Assembly: GCA_022824305.1 (NCBI GenBank)
Contig: JAJEAD010000043.1
Coordinates: 1 to 60,416, forward strand
Direction of reading: 5' to 3'
Origin: Gammaproteobacteria bacterium
Lineage (GTDB): Bacteria; Pseudomonadota; Gammaproteobacteria; HK1
Length of the DNA: 60,416 bases
Shown here: positions 45,320 through 53,694 of the stretch, piece by piece
Layout: every line of letters starts with the position of its first letter
Position numbering within the stretch: the first letter of the stretch is position 1
The notes under the pieces: generated by a model
What the model saw: only the letters and a program-made list of their open reading frames with translations
Database searches by the model: none
Told to the model about the DNA's origin: nothing
Translations under genes and position numbers: made by a program

Positions 45320-45512
45320 CGAAGCGTCTTCGCTGCGTTTCAATGCGCTCTCGCGTCCGGAGGATGGCCCGCCGCCGGACTCGGGACCCGGTCGGGGAAA
45401 GCTTCCCGCGCCGTCTTCGCCGGTTCGGGCCTGAGGGCGACGGCGGCCGGGCGGGGGACGGCTTCCTGCCCGGGCAGAGAGGAAGAGACGAAAGCGTGCG
45501 CCCCCATCAGCG

Positions 45513-46190
45513 TCAGGCCAGCGGATGCGCCATCGATTGAACTTTCGAACGCTCGATGGCGGCGACCGCGCCGCTTATCTCCCTTCCTATCAGGTCCATG
45601 TTGCGCAGCAGCTCGAGGCGTGGTGCTACCCGCTCCATTACCCGCTCGCCGAAGAGAACCGGAAGCACGTTGCATGCGTCGACGAGACAGGACAGAGCGG
45701 CGTCGCGGACATCGGGTATCTCTTCCGAGAAGAGAGTATCGACCAGGCGGATTTCCGGAGCGCGCTTGGCCTTCGCATCGACCACGAAGTAGCGCGGAGA
45801 CCGGAAGACCCACAGGTGCTGGACCGTCTCCGGCAACAGTCTCTTCTGCTCGCGCTTCAGGATGCCGCGTGCCGCCAGGCTCGCCAACACCTGCTCCTGG
45901 GTCGCGGCCCTCTCTTCCATGGAGAGCGTCTCGACCCATTCCCGGGTGCTTCTTGCCTCCTTGCGGTCCGCGATCCTCTCCAGCACGTCATCGAGCAGAG
46001 GATTGCCCGTGGGTTCCGGGTCGACGAGCGTCAGGTGTTCGAGATCGGTGTCTATCCGGTGGGCGAACCCCAGTTCCATCAGCACGGAACCCGTCAGCGC
46101 GAGCTCGAGCGTGCTTTTGCCGACGGACAGGAAAACGCCCTCCTCGTCGTCCAGCAGAAGCAGCACCACGTCTTCGGGGAAGGTCAGCAT
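45513..46190 (-). CDS. GPP34 (GOLPH3-like) family protein
   Basis: A 225-residue protein opening with MLTFPEDVVLLLLDDEEG, followed by LELALTGSVLMELGFAHRID and TGNPLLDDVLERI, the pattern of the GPP34 family. The eukaryotic GOLPH3 binds phosphatidylinositol-4-phosphate; the role in bacteria is not settled but is probably membrane-linked. The frame is open to 46439, but family similarity starts at ATG 46190. It lies upstream of the NTE-like patatin on the same strand (about 190 nt gap), suggesting a joint membrane-lipid function. Confidence 0.82.
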   Translation of the reverse strand: MLTFPEDVVLLLLDDEEGVFLSVGKSTLELALTGSVLMELGFAHRIDTDLEHLTLVDPEPTGNPLLDDVLERIADRKEARSTREWVETLSMEERAATQEQVLASLAARGILKREQKRLLPETVQHLWVFRSPRYFVVDAKAKRAPEIRLVDTLFSEEIPDVRDAALSCLVDACNVLPVLFGERVMERVAPRLELLRNMDLIGREISGAVAAIERSKVQSMAHPLA

Positions 46191-46745
46191 GCGACCGGCC
46201 CGCGCGGCGGAAATCGCGGTCGCAGGGATCCGGGCGGAGCGGCCGCCGCTGCGGACCCGGCGTTGATCGTGGCGGAGGAGAGCGGCCGCATTGCTGGCGT
46301 GGATTCCTGCATGGCGTGCCCGGCGAGGCCGCGACCGAGACCGACGAGACGTGCTCGAAGCCAACTGGGGCTTCTCGAACCCCCGGCGCGCCGTAGCGGT
46401 GGCAGCTTCGTACGTTTCATCCGCGCAACGCCTGTGCAAGCTTGACTCTCAGAGTCGTGATGCTGGCCGCAATATCGCACCGATTTTCGTAGCGAGGGCG
46501 TCAAGATGCCATGGTAGCGGCTCGAGCGAGTACGGCCCGCCAACATGAGCAGATTCGCGTCCGCAGCAGGAAAGCGGGGAGATACTGCGGCCAGGTACGA
46601 AATGCCAACGAAGGAAGAAGCCCCGTTACGTCCTTCAAGATGTCCGTACGCGCACCAGCGTTCAGCTTTGCTATTCCTACCTTCTTTCTTCGAACCCGAT
46701 TGCACGAAGGGGGGATCGTCGCCCATGAGGCAGGAACGCGGAGAC
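46191..46745. other. Intergenic region with repeat element, no gene supported
   Basis: About 550 bases between the GPP34 gene and the permease gene stop. Open frames here lack ribosome sites and known motifs. The main structure is the repeat at 46462-46605. A short dyad GACTCTCAGAGTC lies just before it. Confidence 0.45.
46462..46605. repeat. Dispersed GATTTTCGT repeat, copy 2, with inverted partner
   Basis: 46462-46500 matches 40412-40450. In addition its left part, CTGGCCGCAATATCGCACC, recurs inverted at about 46576-46595 as the complement of CTGGCCGCAGTATCTCC. The element therefore has two facing arms some 80 nt apart, like a composite palindromic repeat. Confidence 0.5.
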
Positions 46746-47669
46746 TCAGCGCTCGGGATGGAAGGGGATGCCGAGGGACGCGGGCGCGAGCCGGCGCGCC
46801 GCCTCGCCGCGGCGCGAGATTGCGACCAGCACCGCGATGGTGGCGAGGTAGGGGAGCATGGAGAAGATCTGGGAAGCGAGGATCACGCCCTGGAGGTGGA
46901 ACTGGACGATGGTGACGCCGCCGAAGAGGTAGGCGCCGGCGAGCACCCAGGCCGGGCGCCAGCTCGCGAAGACCACCAGCGCGACCGCGATCCAGCCCCG
47001 GCCCGCAGTCATGTTCTCGACCCACGTCGGGGTGTAGTAGACCGACAGAAAGACTCCGCCGAGCCCGGCCATGGCGCCTCCGAAGAGCACCGCGAGGTAG
47101 CGGATGGCGATCACCGGGTAGCCGACCGCGTGCGCCGAGTCCGGGGCGTCACCGACCGCCCTCAGGACGAGCCCCGGCCGGCTGCGATAGAGAAACCAGG
47201 CTATCGCGGCGAAGCAGGCGAGCGACAGCCACGTGAGCGCTTCGAGCGAGCCCAGCAGGGGACCGACCACCGGGAGATCGGCGACGAAGGAGGCTCCCGC
47301 CGCCTCCCGCGCCGGGAGCGAACGGCTCGTGTAGCCGGCGCCGACCAGCGCCGATGCGCCGATGCCGAAGATGGTGAGCGCGAGGCCGGCGGCGACCTGG
47401 TTGGCCCGGCAGGTGAGCACGAGAAATCCGAACACGAGCGCAAGCGCGGCGCCCGCGAGCACTCCGCACAGGGTCGCGAAGGCGAAGTGGCCGCTCTCGG
47501 CCGCGACCGCGAAGCCGACCGCCGCGCCCATGAGCATCATCCCCTCGACCCCGAGGTTGAGCACCCCCGACTTCTCGCTCACGAGCTCGCCGAGCGCGGC
47601 GAGCAGCAGCGGAGTGCCCGCGCCCAGCGTGGCGATCGCGATCGCGAGGACGAGGTCGAGCTCAGGCAC
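46746..47669 (-). CDS. BMP-type (nucleoside) ABC transporter permease 2
   Basis: A 307-residue permease with SEKSGVLNLGVEGMMLMGA, the conserved start segment of YufQ/BmpC-type permeases, and eight or more membrane segments ending in IFSMLPYLATIAVLVAI. The start is GTG 47669, 8 nt inside the end of the upstream permease gene. It forms the channel with the 47662-48744 protein. Confidence 0.9.
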   Translation of the reverse strand: MPELDLVLAIAIATLGAGTPLLLAALGELVSEKSGVLNLGVEGMMLMGAAVGFAVAAESGHFAFATLCGVLAGAALALVFGFLVLTCRANQVAAGLALTIFGIGASALVGAGYTSRSLPAREAAGASFVADLPVVGPLLGSLEALTWLSLACFAAIAWFLYRSRPGLVLRAVGDAPDSAHAVGYPVIAIRYLAVLFGGAMAGLGGVFLSVYYTPTWVENMTAGRGWIAVALVVFASWRPAWVLAGAYLFGGVTIVQFHLQGVILASQIFSMLPYLATIAVLVAISRRGEAARRLAPASLGIPFHPER

Positions 47670-48744
47670 CGGCCACGGGATCCCGGCGCGCGCGCCACCG
47701 CAGCCGCCACGAGACGGCCAGGTCGGACATCAGGAGGAAGAAGAGCAGCATGCCCTGGAACACGCCGATGATGGCGGTCGGCAGTCCCAGCGATACCTTT
47801 GCCGCCTCGCCCCCGACGTAGAAGATCCCCATCAGCAGGCTCGCGAGCAGGATCCCGCCCGGATGCAGGCGGCCGAGGAAGGCGACGATGATCGCCGCGA
47901 ACCCGTAGCCGGGGGAGATCGTCTCGCGCAGCTTGCCGATGGTCCCCGCTACCTCGACGACCCCCGCGAGTCCCGCGCAGGCGCCGCCCGCGAGCAGCCC
48001 CACCCAGACCATCCCTCCGCGTCCGAAGCCGGCGTAGCGGGCGGCCCCGGCCGCCATGCCCCCCACCTCCATCCGGTAGGCGATGAAGCTCCGCGCCACG
48101 AAGAGCCAGCCCGCTCCCGCCACCGCGAGGGCGAGCAGGATTCCCGGATTGAGGCGGGTGCCGTCGAGCAGGCGGGGGAGCCTCGCCGCCGCTTGCAGGG
48201 GCTCCGACTCCGGCCAGCCGTAGCCCGACTCCGCGCGCCAGGGACCGTAGACCATGTAGCTCAGCAGGAGCCCGGCCACGTAGGTGAGCATCAGGGTCGT
48301 GAGGATCTCGTTGGTGTTGAAGCGCACCTTCAGGAAGGCGGGCAGCGCCGCCCACGCCATGCCGCCGAGCGCGCCGGCGACGAACATGGCGGGCAGGAGC
48401 CACGCGCCCTGCGCGTCCGGAAACGCGAGCGCGAAGCCGCCGCCGGCCATTGCCCCGAGCACGAGCTGGCCCTCCGCACCGATGTTCCAGACGTTGGCCC
48501 GAAAGCCGACCGCGAGCCCCACCGCGCAGAGCGCGAGCGGCGCCACTTTCAGGCTCAGCTCTCCGATGGAGTAGAGATCCCGAAACGGCGAGAGGAAAAA
48601 GGTGCGCAGGACGGCCAGCGGCTCCAGGCCCAGGAACACGAAGAGCGCGCTGCCGAACAGGACGCTCGCGGCGGCCGCAGCCAGGGGCGCGGCGAAGCGC
48701 ATCGCGCGGGAAGGCTCCGCGCGCGCTTCAAGGCGAAGCGGCAT
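47662..48744 (-). CDS. BMP-type (nucleoside) ABC transporter permease 1
   Basis: A 360-residue permease of the YufP type, with the conserved FRANVWNIGAEGQLVLGAMAG segment and LKVRFNTNEILTTLMLTYVA, and about ten membrane segments. It overlaps the ATPase gene by 17 nt upstream and the second permease by 8 nt downstream, so the three are translationally linked. Confidence 0.9.
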   Translation of the reverse strand: MPLRLEARAEPSRAMRFAAPLAAAAASVLFGSALFVFLGLEPLAVLRTFFLSPFRDLYSIGELSLKVAPLALCAVGLAVGFRANVWNIGAEGQLVLGAMAGGGFALAFPDAQGAWLLPAMFVAGALGGMAWAALPAFLKVRFNTNEILTTLMLTYVAGLLLSYMVYGPWRAESGYGWPESEPLQAAARLPRLLDGTRLNPGILLALAVAGAGWLFVARSFIAYRMEVGGMAAGAARYAGFGRGGMVWVGLLAGGACAGLAGVVEVAGTIGKLRETISPGYGFAAIIVAFLGRLHPGGILLASLLMGIFYVGGEAAKVSLGLPTAIIGVFQGMLLFFLLMSDLAVSWRLRWRARRDPVAGA

Positions 48745-50299
48745 GGTCCTGCCCCGTCCGTTCCGGTGCGGAAGTGTCCGGCAGCTCCCCGCCCATCCAG
48801 CGGCCGATCTCCTCGACTCCCGCCTCGTCGATGCGGCGGGCGGGCGAGAGCCGACCGGCGGCGATGACCGCGATCCGGTCCGAGAGCTCGAAGAGCTCGT
48901 CGAGGTCTTCCGAGACGAGCAGGATCGCGACTCCTTCGTTGCGCATCCCGAGCAGGGCGGAGCGGATGGCCGCCGCCGCCCGCACGTCGAGTCCCCAGGT
49001 GGGCTGCGCCACCAGGGCGACCGTGGGGCTCTGCAGGAGCTCGCGGCCGACCACGAACTTCTGGAGGTTGCCGCCGGAGAGGGTGCGCGCGTCCGCGTGC
49101 TCCCCGCCGCAGCGCACGTCGTAGGTGTCGATGCAGCGCCGGGCGAACGCCGAGATCGCCCCGGGGCGCAGCCAGCCGCGGCGCACCAGGCCGTGGTGGC
49201 ATGCGGTGAGGAGCGCGTTCCTCGCGAGCGACATGCCGGGCACCGCGGCCCGGCCCAGGCGCTCTTCGGGCACGTGCACCAGGCCGCGGCGCCGGCGCGC
49301 GCGCACTCCGAGGTGGCCTACCGGCTCGCCGTCGATGCGTACCGCATCGGCCGATGCCGCCCGCATCTCGCCGGCGAGCGCCGCGAGCAGCGCGCTCTGC
49401 CCGTTCCCCGCGATTCCGGCGATGCCGAGGATCTCGCCGCCTCCCACCTCGAAACGCAGGTCCCGGAGGCCCACGCCGTCCGCGCCGCCCGGCGAGAGGG
49501 CCCGCCAGTCCACCCCGAGACGTTCGCGGGGCCGGCGATCGAGCGGCGTGCGCCGTAGCGCCGGCGGCGCTGCCCCGATCATCCGTTCCGCGAGAGTCCG
49601 CGTGCTCTCCCGCCGCGGGTCGACGCGCCCGACCACGCGTCCCTCGCGCAGGATCGTCGCGGTGTCGCAGAGCGCGCGCACTTCATCGAGCTTGTGGGAG
49701 ATGTAGAGAATGCTCCGCCCTTCGTCCGCGAGCTGGCGCAGCATCCGGAAGAGCTCGCGCACCGCGAGGGGGGTCAGCACCGAGGTGGGCTCGTCCATGA
49801 TCAGGAGTCGCGGCTCCTGGAGCAGGTTCCTCACCACCTCGACCCGCTGCCGCTCCCCCACCGAGAGGCTGTGCACGGTGCGGGCGGGATCGATGGGGAT
49901 ACCGTAGCGGCGCGAAACCTCGCGTGCCCGCACCGAGAGCGCGCCGAGATCCCGCGTCGCGGGCAGGGCGAGCGCGATGTTCTCCGCCACGCTGAGGGCG
50001 GGGAAGAGCGAGAAGTGCTGGAACACCATTCCGATCCCGAGCGCACGGGCATCGGAGGGCGACGCGATGTCGACGGGCGCGCCTTCCCAGAGAATGCGCC
50101 CGGCGTCGGCCCGGATCACGCCGTAGACGATCTTCATCAGCGTGCTCTTGCCGGCGCCGTTCTCGCCGAGCAGGGCATGGATCGATCCCGGCGCGACCGC
50201 GAGGTCGATGCCGTCGTTGGCGACGACGGCGGGGAACGCCTTGCGGATGCCCTGAAGCTCCAGGCGGAGCGGGGGCCCGCGCTCCGGCACTTCAGGCAT
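48728..50299 (-). CDS. BMP-type (nucleoside) ABC transporter ATPase with two ABC domains
   Basis: A 523-residue double ATPase. Domain 1 has Walker A GENGAGKST, Q-loop MVFQHFSLFP, signature LSVGERQR and Walker B LLIMDEPTSVL. Domain 2 has IAGNGQSALLAALAG in place of a proper Walker A, signature LSGGNLQK, and VALVAQPTWGLD at Walker B. Degenerate second sites are normal for sugar/nucleoside ATPases of this type. It powers the two permeases below it and, with the BMP protein at 40556, would form a purine/nucleoside-type importer. Confidence 0.9.
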   Translation of the reverse strand: MPEVPERGPPLRLELQGIRKAFPAVVANDGIDLAVAPGSIHALLGENGAGKSTLMKIVYGVIRADAGRILWEGAPVDIASPSDARALGIGMVFQHFSLFPALSVAENIALALPATRDLGALSVRAREVSRRYGIPIDPARTVHSLSVGERQRVEVVRNLLQEPRLLIMDEPTSVLTPLAVRELFRMLRQLADEGRSILYISHKLDEVRALCDTATILREGRVVGRVDPRRESTRTLAERMIGAAPPALRRTPLDRRPRERLGVDWRALSPGGADGVGLRDLRFEVGGGEILGIAGIAGNGQSALLAALAGEMRAASADAVRIDGEPVGHLGVRARRRRGLVHVPEERLGRAAVPGMSLARNALLTACHHGLVRRGWLRPGAISAFARRCIDTYDVRCGGEHADARTLSGGNLQKFVVGRELLQSPTVALVAQPTWGLDVRAAAAIRSALLGMRNEGVAILLVSEDLDELFELSDRIAVIAAGRLSPARRIDEAGVEEIGRWMGGELPDTSAPERTGQDHAASP

Positions 50300-50325
50300 T
50301 CACCGGCACCAGCCGCACGGGAGGC

Positions 50326-50676
50326 TCAGCCGCGGGTCGGAGCGTAGTTCCCGGCGAGGGGAACGCTCAGGTTCATCAGCGGCACGTGCTGCTGGCAGCC
50401 GTAGACATCGGTCTCGCCCGCGGCGCACTGCGCGCGGGGCCTGATGAGCGTGACCTTGATCGCGAGGCCCTCGGGCAGGACGTGAATGGACGAGATCTGT
50501 GCGCGGTCGATGCCGAAGAGGGCGGCCATCGTGTCGCGGCTGATCACGTTGGCGGTCACCACCGTGAGAAAGGCGCGCTCGTCGTCGAAGAGGATGTCGA
50601 AGGTGAGGCGAAAGGGCCCCGCGTTCTTGCTGCGGATGATGGCGGCGAGCTCGGCCAGGGTCCTCGTCTCAGACAT
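50326..50676 (-). CDS. DUF4387 domain protein
   Basis: A 116-residue protein: TLAELAAIIRSKNAGPFRLTFDILFDD and AALFGIDRAQISSIHVLPEGLAIKVTL are the pattern of DUF4387, a small partner nearly always encoded next to AtuA/DUF1446 proteins. Its biochemical role is unknown. The start overlaps the AtuA gene end by 8 nt, and the ATPase gene follows after 26 nt, tying the pair to the transporter. Confidence 0.82.
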   Translation of the reverse strand: MSETRTLAELAAIIRSKNAGPFRLTFDILFDDERAFLTVVTANVISRDTMAALFGIDRAQISSIHVLPEGLAIKVTLIRPRAQCAAGETDVYGCQQHVPLMNLSVPLAGNYAPTRG

Positions 50677-52012
50677 CGTCGTAGTGGATGGGGAAGAGCT
50701 CGGTCGGGGACTCCGCCGTCATCAGGTGGTAGATCGTGAACTCGTAGACCGCGCCGGCGTCGATGTCGGAGGGCGAGTAGGGGAATGCGAGGTTTCCCGA
50801 GGTGTTGACCTGGCCGGGCCAGGCGACGTGAAGGAGATGGCCGGACAGGAAGTGACAGGCGGCGCGTGCGAGCTCCTGGGTCGCCGCGGTGACGTCCATG
50901 AGGAGCCCCAGCTCGTGAGCACCTCCGTTGCGTGGGGTGGGCTCGAGCTCCGCCATCACCCCGTTGCGTCCGTACACGCGAAACGAGGGGGTCACGACAT
51001 CGGGGGCAAAGTGCTCAACCGTCTTGCGCCGGGCGTTCTCCAGCAGCTCGTCGAGCCGCTCGATCATGGTGGGACAGCGAATCCCTGCCATGCACAGCGT
51101 CCGGTATCCCTTGAGACCCGCGCCCTCCAGCTTGACCCGGTAGACGGAGTCCTCGAGAAATCGCGCGCCCGAGACCCTTACCCGGCGTTCGCCCTCGGTC
51201 TCGAAGCGGCAGCCGGAGAGATCCACCGAGCCTCCCGGGCCGCGCTGCAGGAAGGGATTCTCGCGCTCGTAGAGGCTGTGTGCCGCCACCGACTTGAGCG
51301 ACGCCCGGCGCCCGAGGCTGCCGGGTTCCAGCACGAAATGGTCGTCGTGGAGAAAGCCCAGCATGACGTCCATGGCGAAGGGCTCGGCGGAGAAGGCGCC
51401 GCATTCGAGGATCTTCCCCATGTGGGTGGCGAGGCCGATGTCGGCGCCGGCGGCGATCGGGTACGCGGCGATGGCGAGGTCGTCGCAGGCCCGCCCCGCC
51501 ACCACCACGTGGGCGCCGGCATCCAGGGCCTCGGCGATGGGCTCCCAGCCCATCTGCGCGACGATGGCGGTAGTGTCGTCGAGGGTTTCCCGGGTGACGG
51601 CGAAGCCCGCCTCGAAGTCCTCGACCTCTCCCCGCGCCAGCGCCCACTCGACCCGCTCCCGGGAGATGTCGGCGTAGATCCGGGCGAGGCGAATGCGGTG
51701 CCCCTGCTCTCGCGCCACCTCGCGCACGATGTCCGCCGTCCAGTCGACCAGCTCTCCCCTTCCCGAGCCGCCCGCGCTGCCGATGACGAGGGGAATGCCC
51801 GCCCCGCGCGCCGAGCGGAGAAGCTGCGCGATCTCGCCCTTCACCACCCTTCGCGAGCACAATGGCTCGGCCGAGCCGAGGTAGGCCGGTCCCGGGTCCG
51901 TGGATCCGGCGTCGACCGCGATGACATCGGGTTCGAAGCGCATGCCGCGAGCCAGGGCCTGCGCGTCGAAGCCGTAGCCCAGGGTGCCGGTAGGGGTCAG
52001 GACGCTGATCAT
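50669..52012 (-). CDS. AtuA/DUF1446 family protein
   Basis: A 447-residue protein with VIAVDAGSTDPGPAYLGSAEP, GSAGGSGRGELVDW and HVVVAGRACDDLAIAAYP, the pattern of DUF1446 proteins such as AtuA from acyclic terpene utilisation. Catalytic activity of the family is not established; acyl-CoA-linked lyase or hydrolase roles have been suggested from contexts. It is the first gene of a five-gene operon with DUF4387 and a complete ABC transporter, so it probably acts on the imported compound. It is divergent from guanine deaminase with 80 nt between. Confidence 0.83.
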   Translation of the reverse strand: MISVLTPTGTLGYGFDAQALARGMRFEPDVIAVDAGSTDPGPAYLGSAEPLCSRRVVKGEIAQLLRSARGAGIPLVIGSAGGSGRGELVDWTADIVREVAREQGHRIRLARIYADISRERVEWALARGEVEDFEAGFAVTRETLDDTTAIVAQMGWEPIAEALDAGAHVVVAGRACDDLAIAAYPIAAGADIGLATHMGKILECGAFSAEPFAMDVMLGFLHDDHFVLEPGSLGRRASLKSVAAHSLYERENPFLQRGPGGSVDLSGCRFETEGERRVRVSGARFLEDSVYRVKLEGAGLKGYRTLCMAGIRCPTMIERLDELLENARRKTVEHFAPDVVTPSFRVYGRNGVMAELEPTPRNGGAHELGLLMDVTAATQELARAACHFLSGHLLHVAWPGQVNTSGNLAFPYSPSDIDAGAVYEFTIYHLMTAESPTELFPIHYDDV

Positions 52013-52092
52013 GTGGATGGAGGCTCCCGGCCCCGGTGGGGAGGGAGCAGATTGTATGCGAGCATCGGATCAGGGAAGCGAAGGGTTCGGAC

Positions 52093-53463
52093 ATGAGTGA
52101 CGACAACGCAGGCTTCGCGATTCGCGGCACCTTCATGCATGCGCCGCGGCGCGAAGAAGTCGAGATCCTGGAAGACGCGGTGGTCTCGGTCGACGCGGCG
52201 GGGAGCATCGACGGGCTGTTCCGCCCCGGCGAGGCGGGGCACGCGGAGGCGCTGGCCGAGGGGCGCCGCCGCGGCGTACTCACCGAGCTCCCGGAGGGGC
52301 GCTGCGTGCTGCCGGGGATGGTGGACCTGCACATCCACGCGCCGCAGTGGCCGCAGCTCGGCAAGTGCCTGCACCTGCCGCTGGAGGAGTGGCTGGTCCG
52401 ATACACCTTCCCGCTCGAAGCCAGGTATGCGGATTCCGTCTTCGCCGAGCGCGTCTACACCTCGCTGGTCGAAACGCTGCTGGCGAACGGGACGACTACC
52501 GCCGTCTACTACGCGACGGTGCACCTTCAGAGCACCATGCGCCTCGCGGACATCTGCCTCGCCAGGGGGCAGCGTGCGTTCGTCGGCAAGGTGGCGATGG
52601 ACGATCCCGAGCAGTGTCCGGACTACTACCGCGACCCCTCCGCCGCCGCCGCGATTGCCGGGACCCGGGACCTGATTGCCTACGTGCGGACGCTGCCGGG
52701 CAACGAGAGCGCCCTCGTGCGCCCGATGATCACCCCTCGCTTCATTCCCTCCTGCACCGACCCGCTGCTGGAGGGGCTGGGAGCCCTCGCCGGCGAGAGC
52801 GGGTGCTTCGTGCAAACCCACTGCTCGGAAGGGGACTGGGAGCACGCCTTTGTGCTGGAGCGCTACGGCAGGACGGACACGCAGAGCCTCGACGACTTCG
52901 GCCTGCTGCGCCGCGGCACCATCCTTGGCCACGGAATCCTCCTGAGCGGAGAGGACATGGAGATGATCGGAGAGGCCCGGGCCGGCATCTCCCACTGCCC
53001 GCTCTCCAACTACTACTTCTCCAACGCGGTGTTCCCGCTCCGCGCCGCCCTCGACAAGGGGGTGCGGGTGGGGCTCGGCACGGACATCGCGGGGGGCGCG
53101 AGCCCCTCCCTCCTCGACATCTGCCGGCACGCGGTGAATGCGTCCCGGGCGCTCGAGGACGGCGTGAACCCCGCGCTCGACGCCGCCGAGCGGGGCCGGC
53201 CCGGCTCGCGGGTCGATTTCCGCACCGCGTTCTGGCTCGCGACCGCGGGCGGCGCCGACGCGCTCGATCTTCCGGTGGGACGCTTCGAGCCCGGCTGCTC
53301 CTTCGACGCGATGCTCGTCGACACCCGCCGTCCCGGCAGCAACCTCGTGGTCTGGCCGGACGCCGACAGCCTGGAGGACGTTCTTCAGAAGATCGTCTAC
53401 AACGCAGGGCGCGACGATATCCGGAAGGTCTGGGTCCAGGGACGCCTCGTCGCCGAGAAGTGA
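52093..53463 (+). CDS. guaD: Guanine deaminase
   Basis: A 456-residue amidohydrolase converting guanine to xanthine and ammonia. Zinc motif VDLHIHAPQWPQLG (His80, His82) with the substrate-binding PQW is characteristic of guanine deaminases; HCSEGDWEH, ILGHGILLS and GLGTDIAGGASPSL complete the site. The frame is open from 52036, but ATG 52093 follows AAGGG and starts the family N-terminus. It is divergent from the AtuA/BMP-transporter operon, and BMP transporters often carry purines, so import and deamination of guanine or related purines would fit. Confidence 0.88.
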   Translation: MSDDNAGFAIRGTFMHAPRREEVEILEDAVVSVDAAGSIDGLFRPGEAGHAEALAEGRRRGVLTELPEGRCVLPGMVDLHIHAPQWPQLGKCLHLPLEEWLVRYTFPLEARYADSVFAERVYTSLVETLLANGTTTAVYYATVHLQSTMRLADICLARGQRAFVGKVAMDDPEQCPDYYRDPSAAAAIAGTRDLIAYVRTLPGNESALVRPMITPRFIPSCTDPLLEGLGALAGESGCFVQTHCSEGDWEHAFVLERYGRTDTQSLDDFGLLRRGTILGHGILLSGEDMEMIGEARAGISHCPLSNYYFSNAVFPLRAALDKGVRVGLGTDIAGGASPSLLDICRHAVNASRALEDGVNPALDAAERGRPGSRVDFRTAFWLATAGGADALDLPVGRFEPGCSFDAMLVDTRRPGSNLVVWPDADSLEDVLQKIVYNAGRDDIRKVWVQGRLVAEK

Positions 53464-53498
53464 GGCGGTGCGCGGGCAGCACCCGGACGAGGCAAGTA

Positions 53499-53600
53499 CA
53501 TGAGAAGACAATCTCTCCGAAATCCTTGTCCTCGGTGACGAGCACGCGACCCTCTTCCCGGGCGTGCGCCGGCAACGCTTTGTCCGACGCGTGGGGGAGG
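53499..53600 (-). pseudogene. Remnant of a DUF5615 (PIN-like) toxin gene
   Basis: Reading the minus strand gives SDKALPAHAREEGR followed by VLVTEDKDFGEIVF, the core of DUF5615 PIN-like proteins with its acidic TEDKDFG motif. No start codon, N-terminal half or C-terminal part follows family patterns, and the reading frame runs into unrelated sequence. It is a decayed piece of a toxin gene left between guanine deaminase and the PLP decarboxylase. Confidence 0.7.
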
Positions 53601-53694
53601 CGGTCCCGGACGGGACTGCCGCGCGCGGCAGGCAGGGCGGCACGCCACCGGGACTGACGCTCGGAACCCCGGTTGATCACGGAGCAGATGCAAC

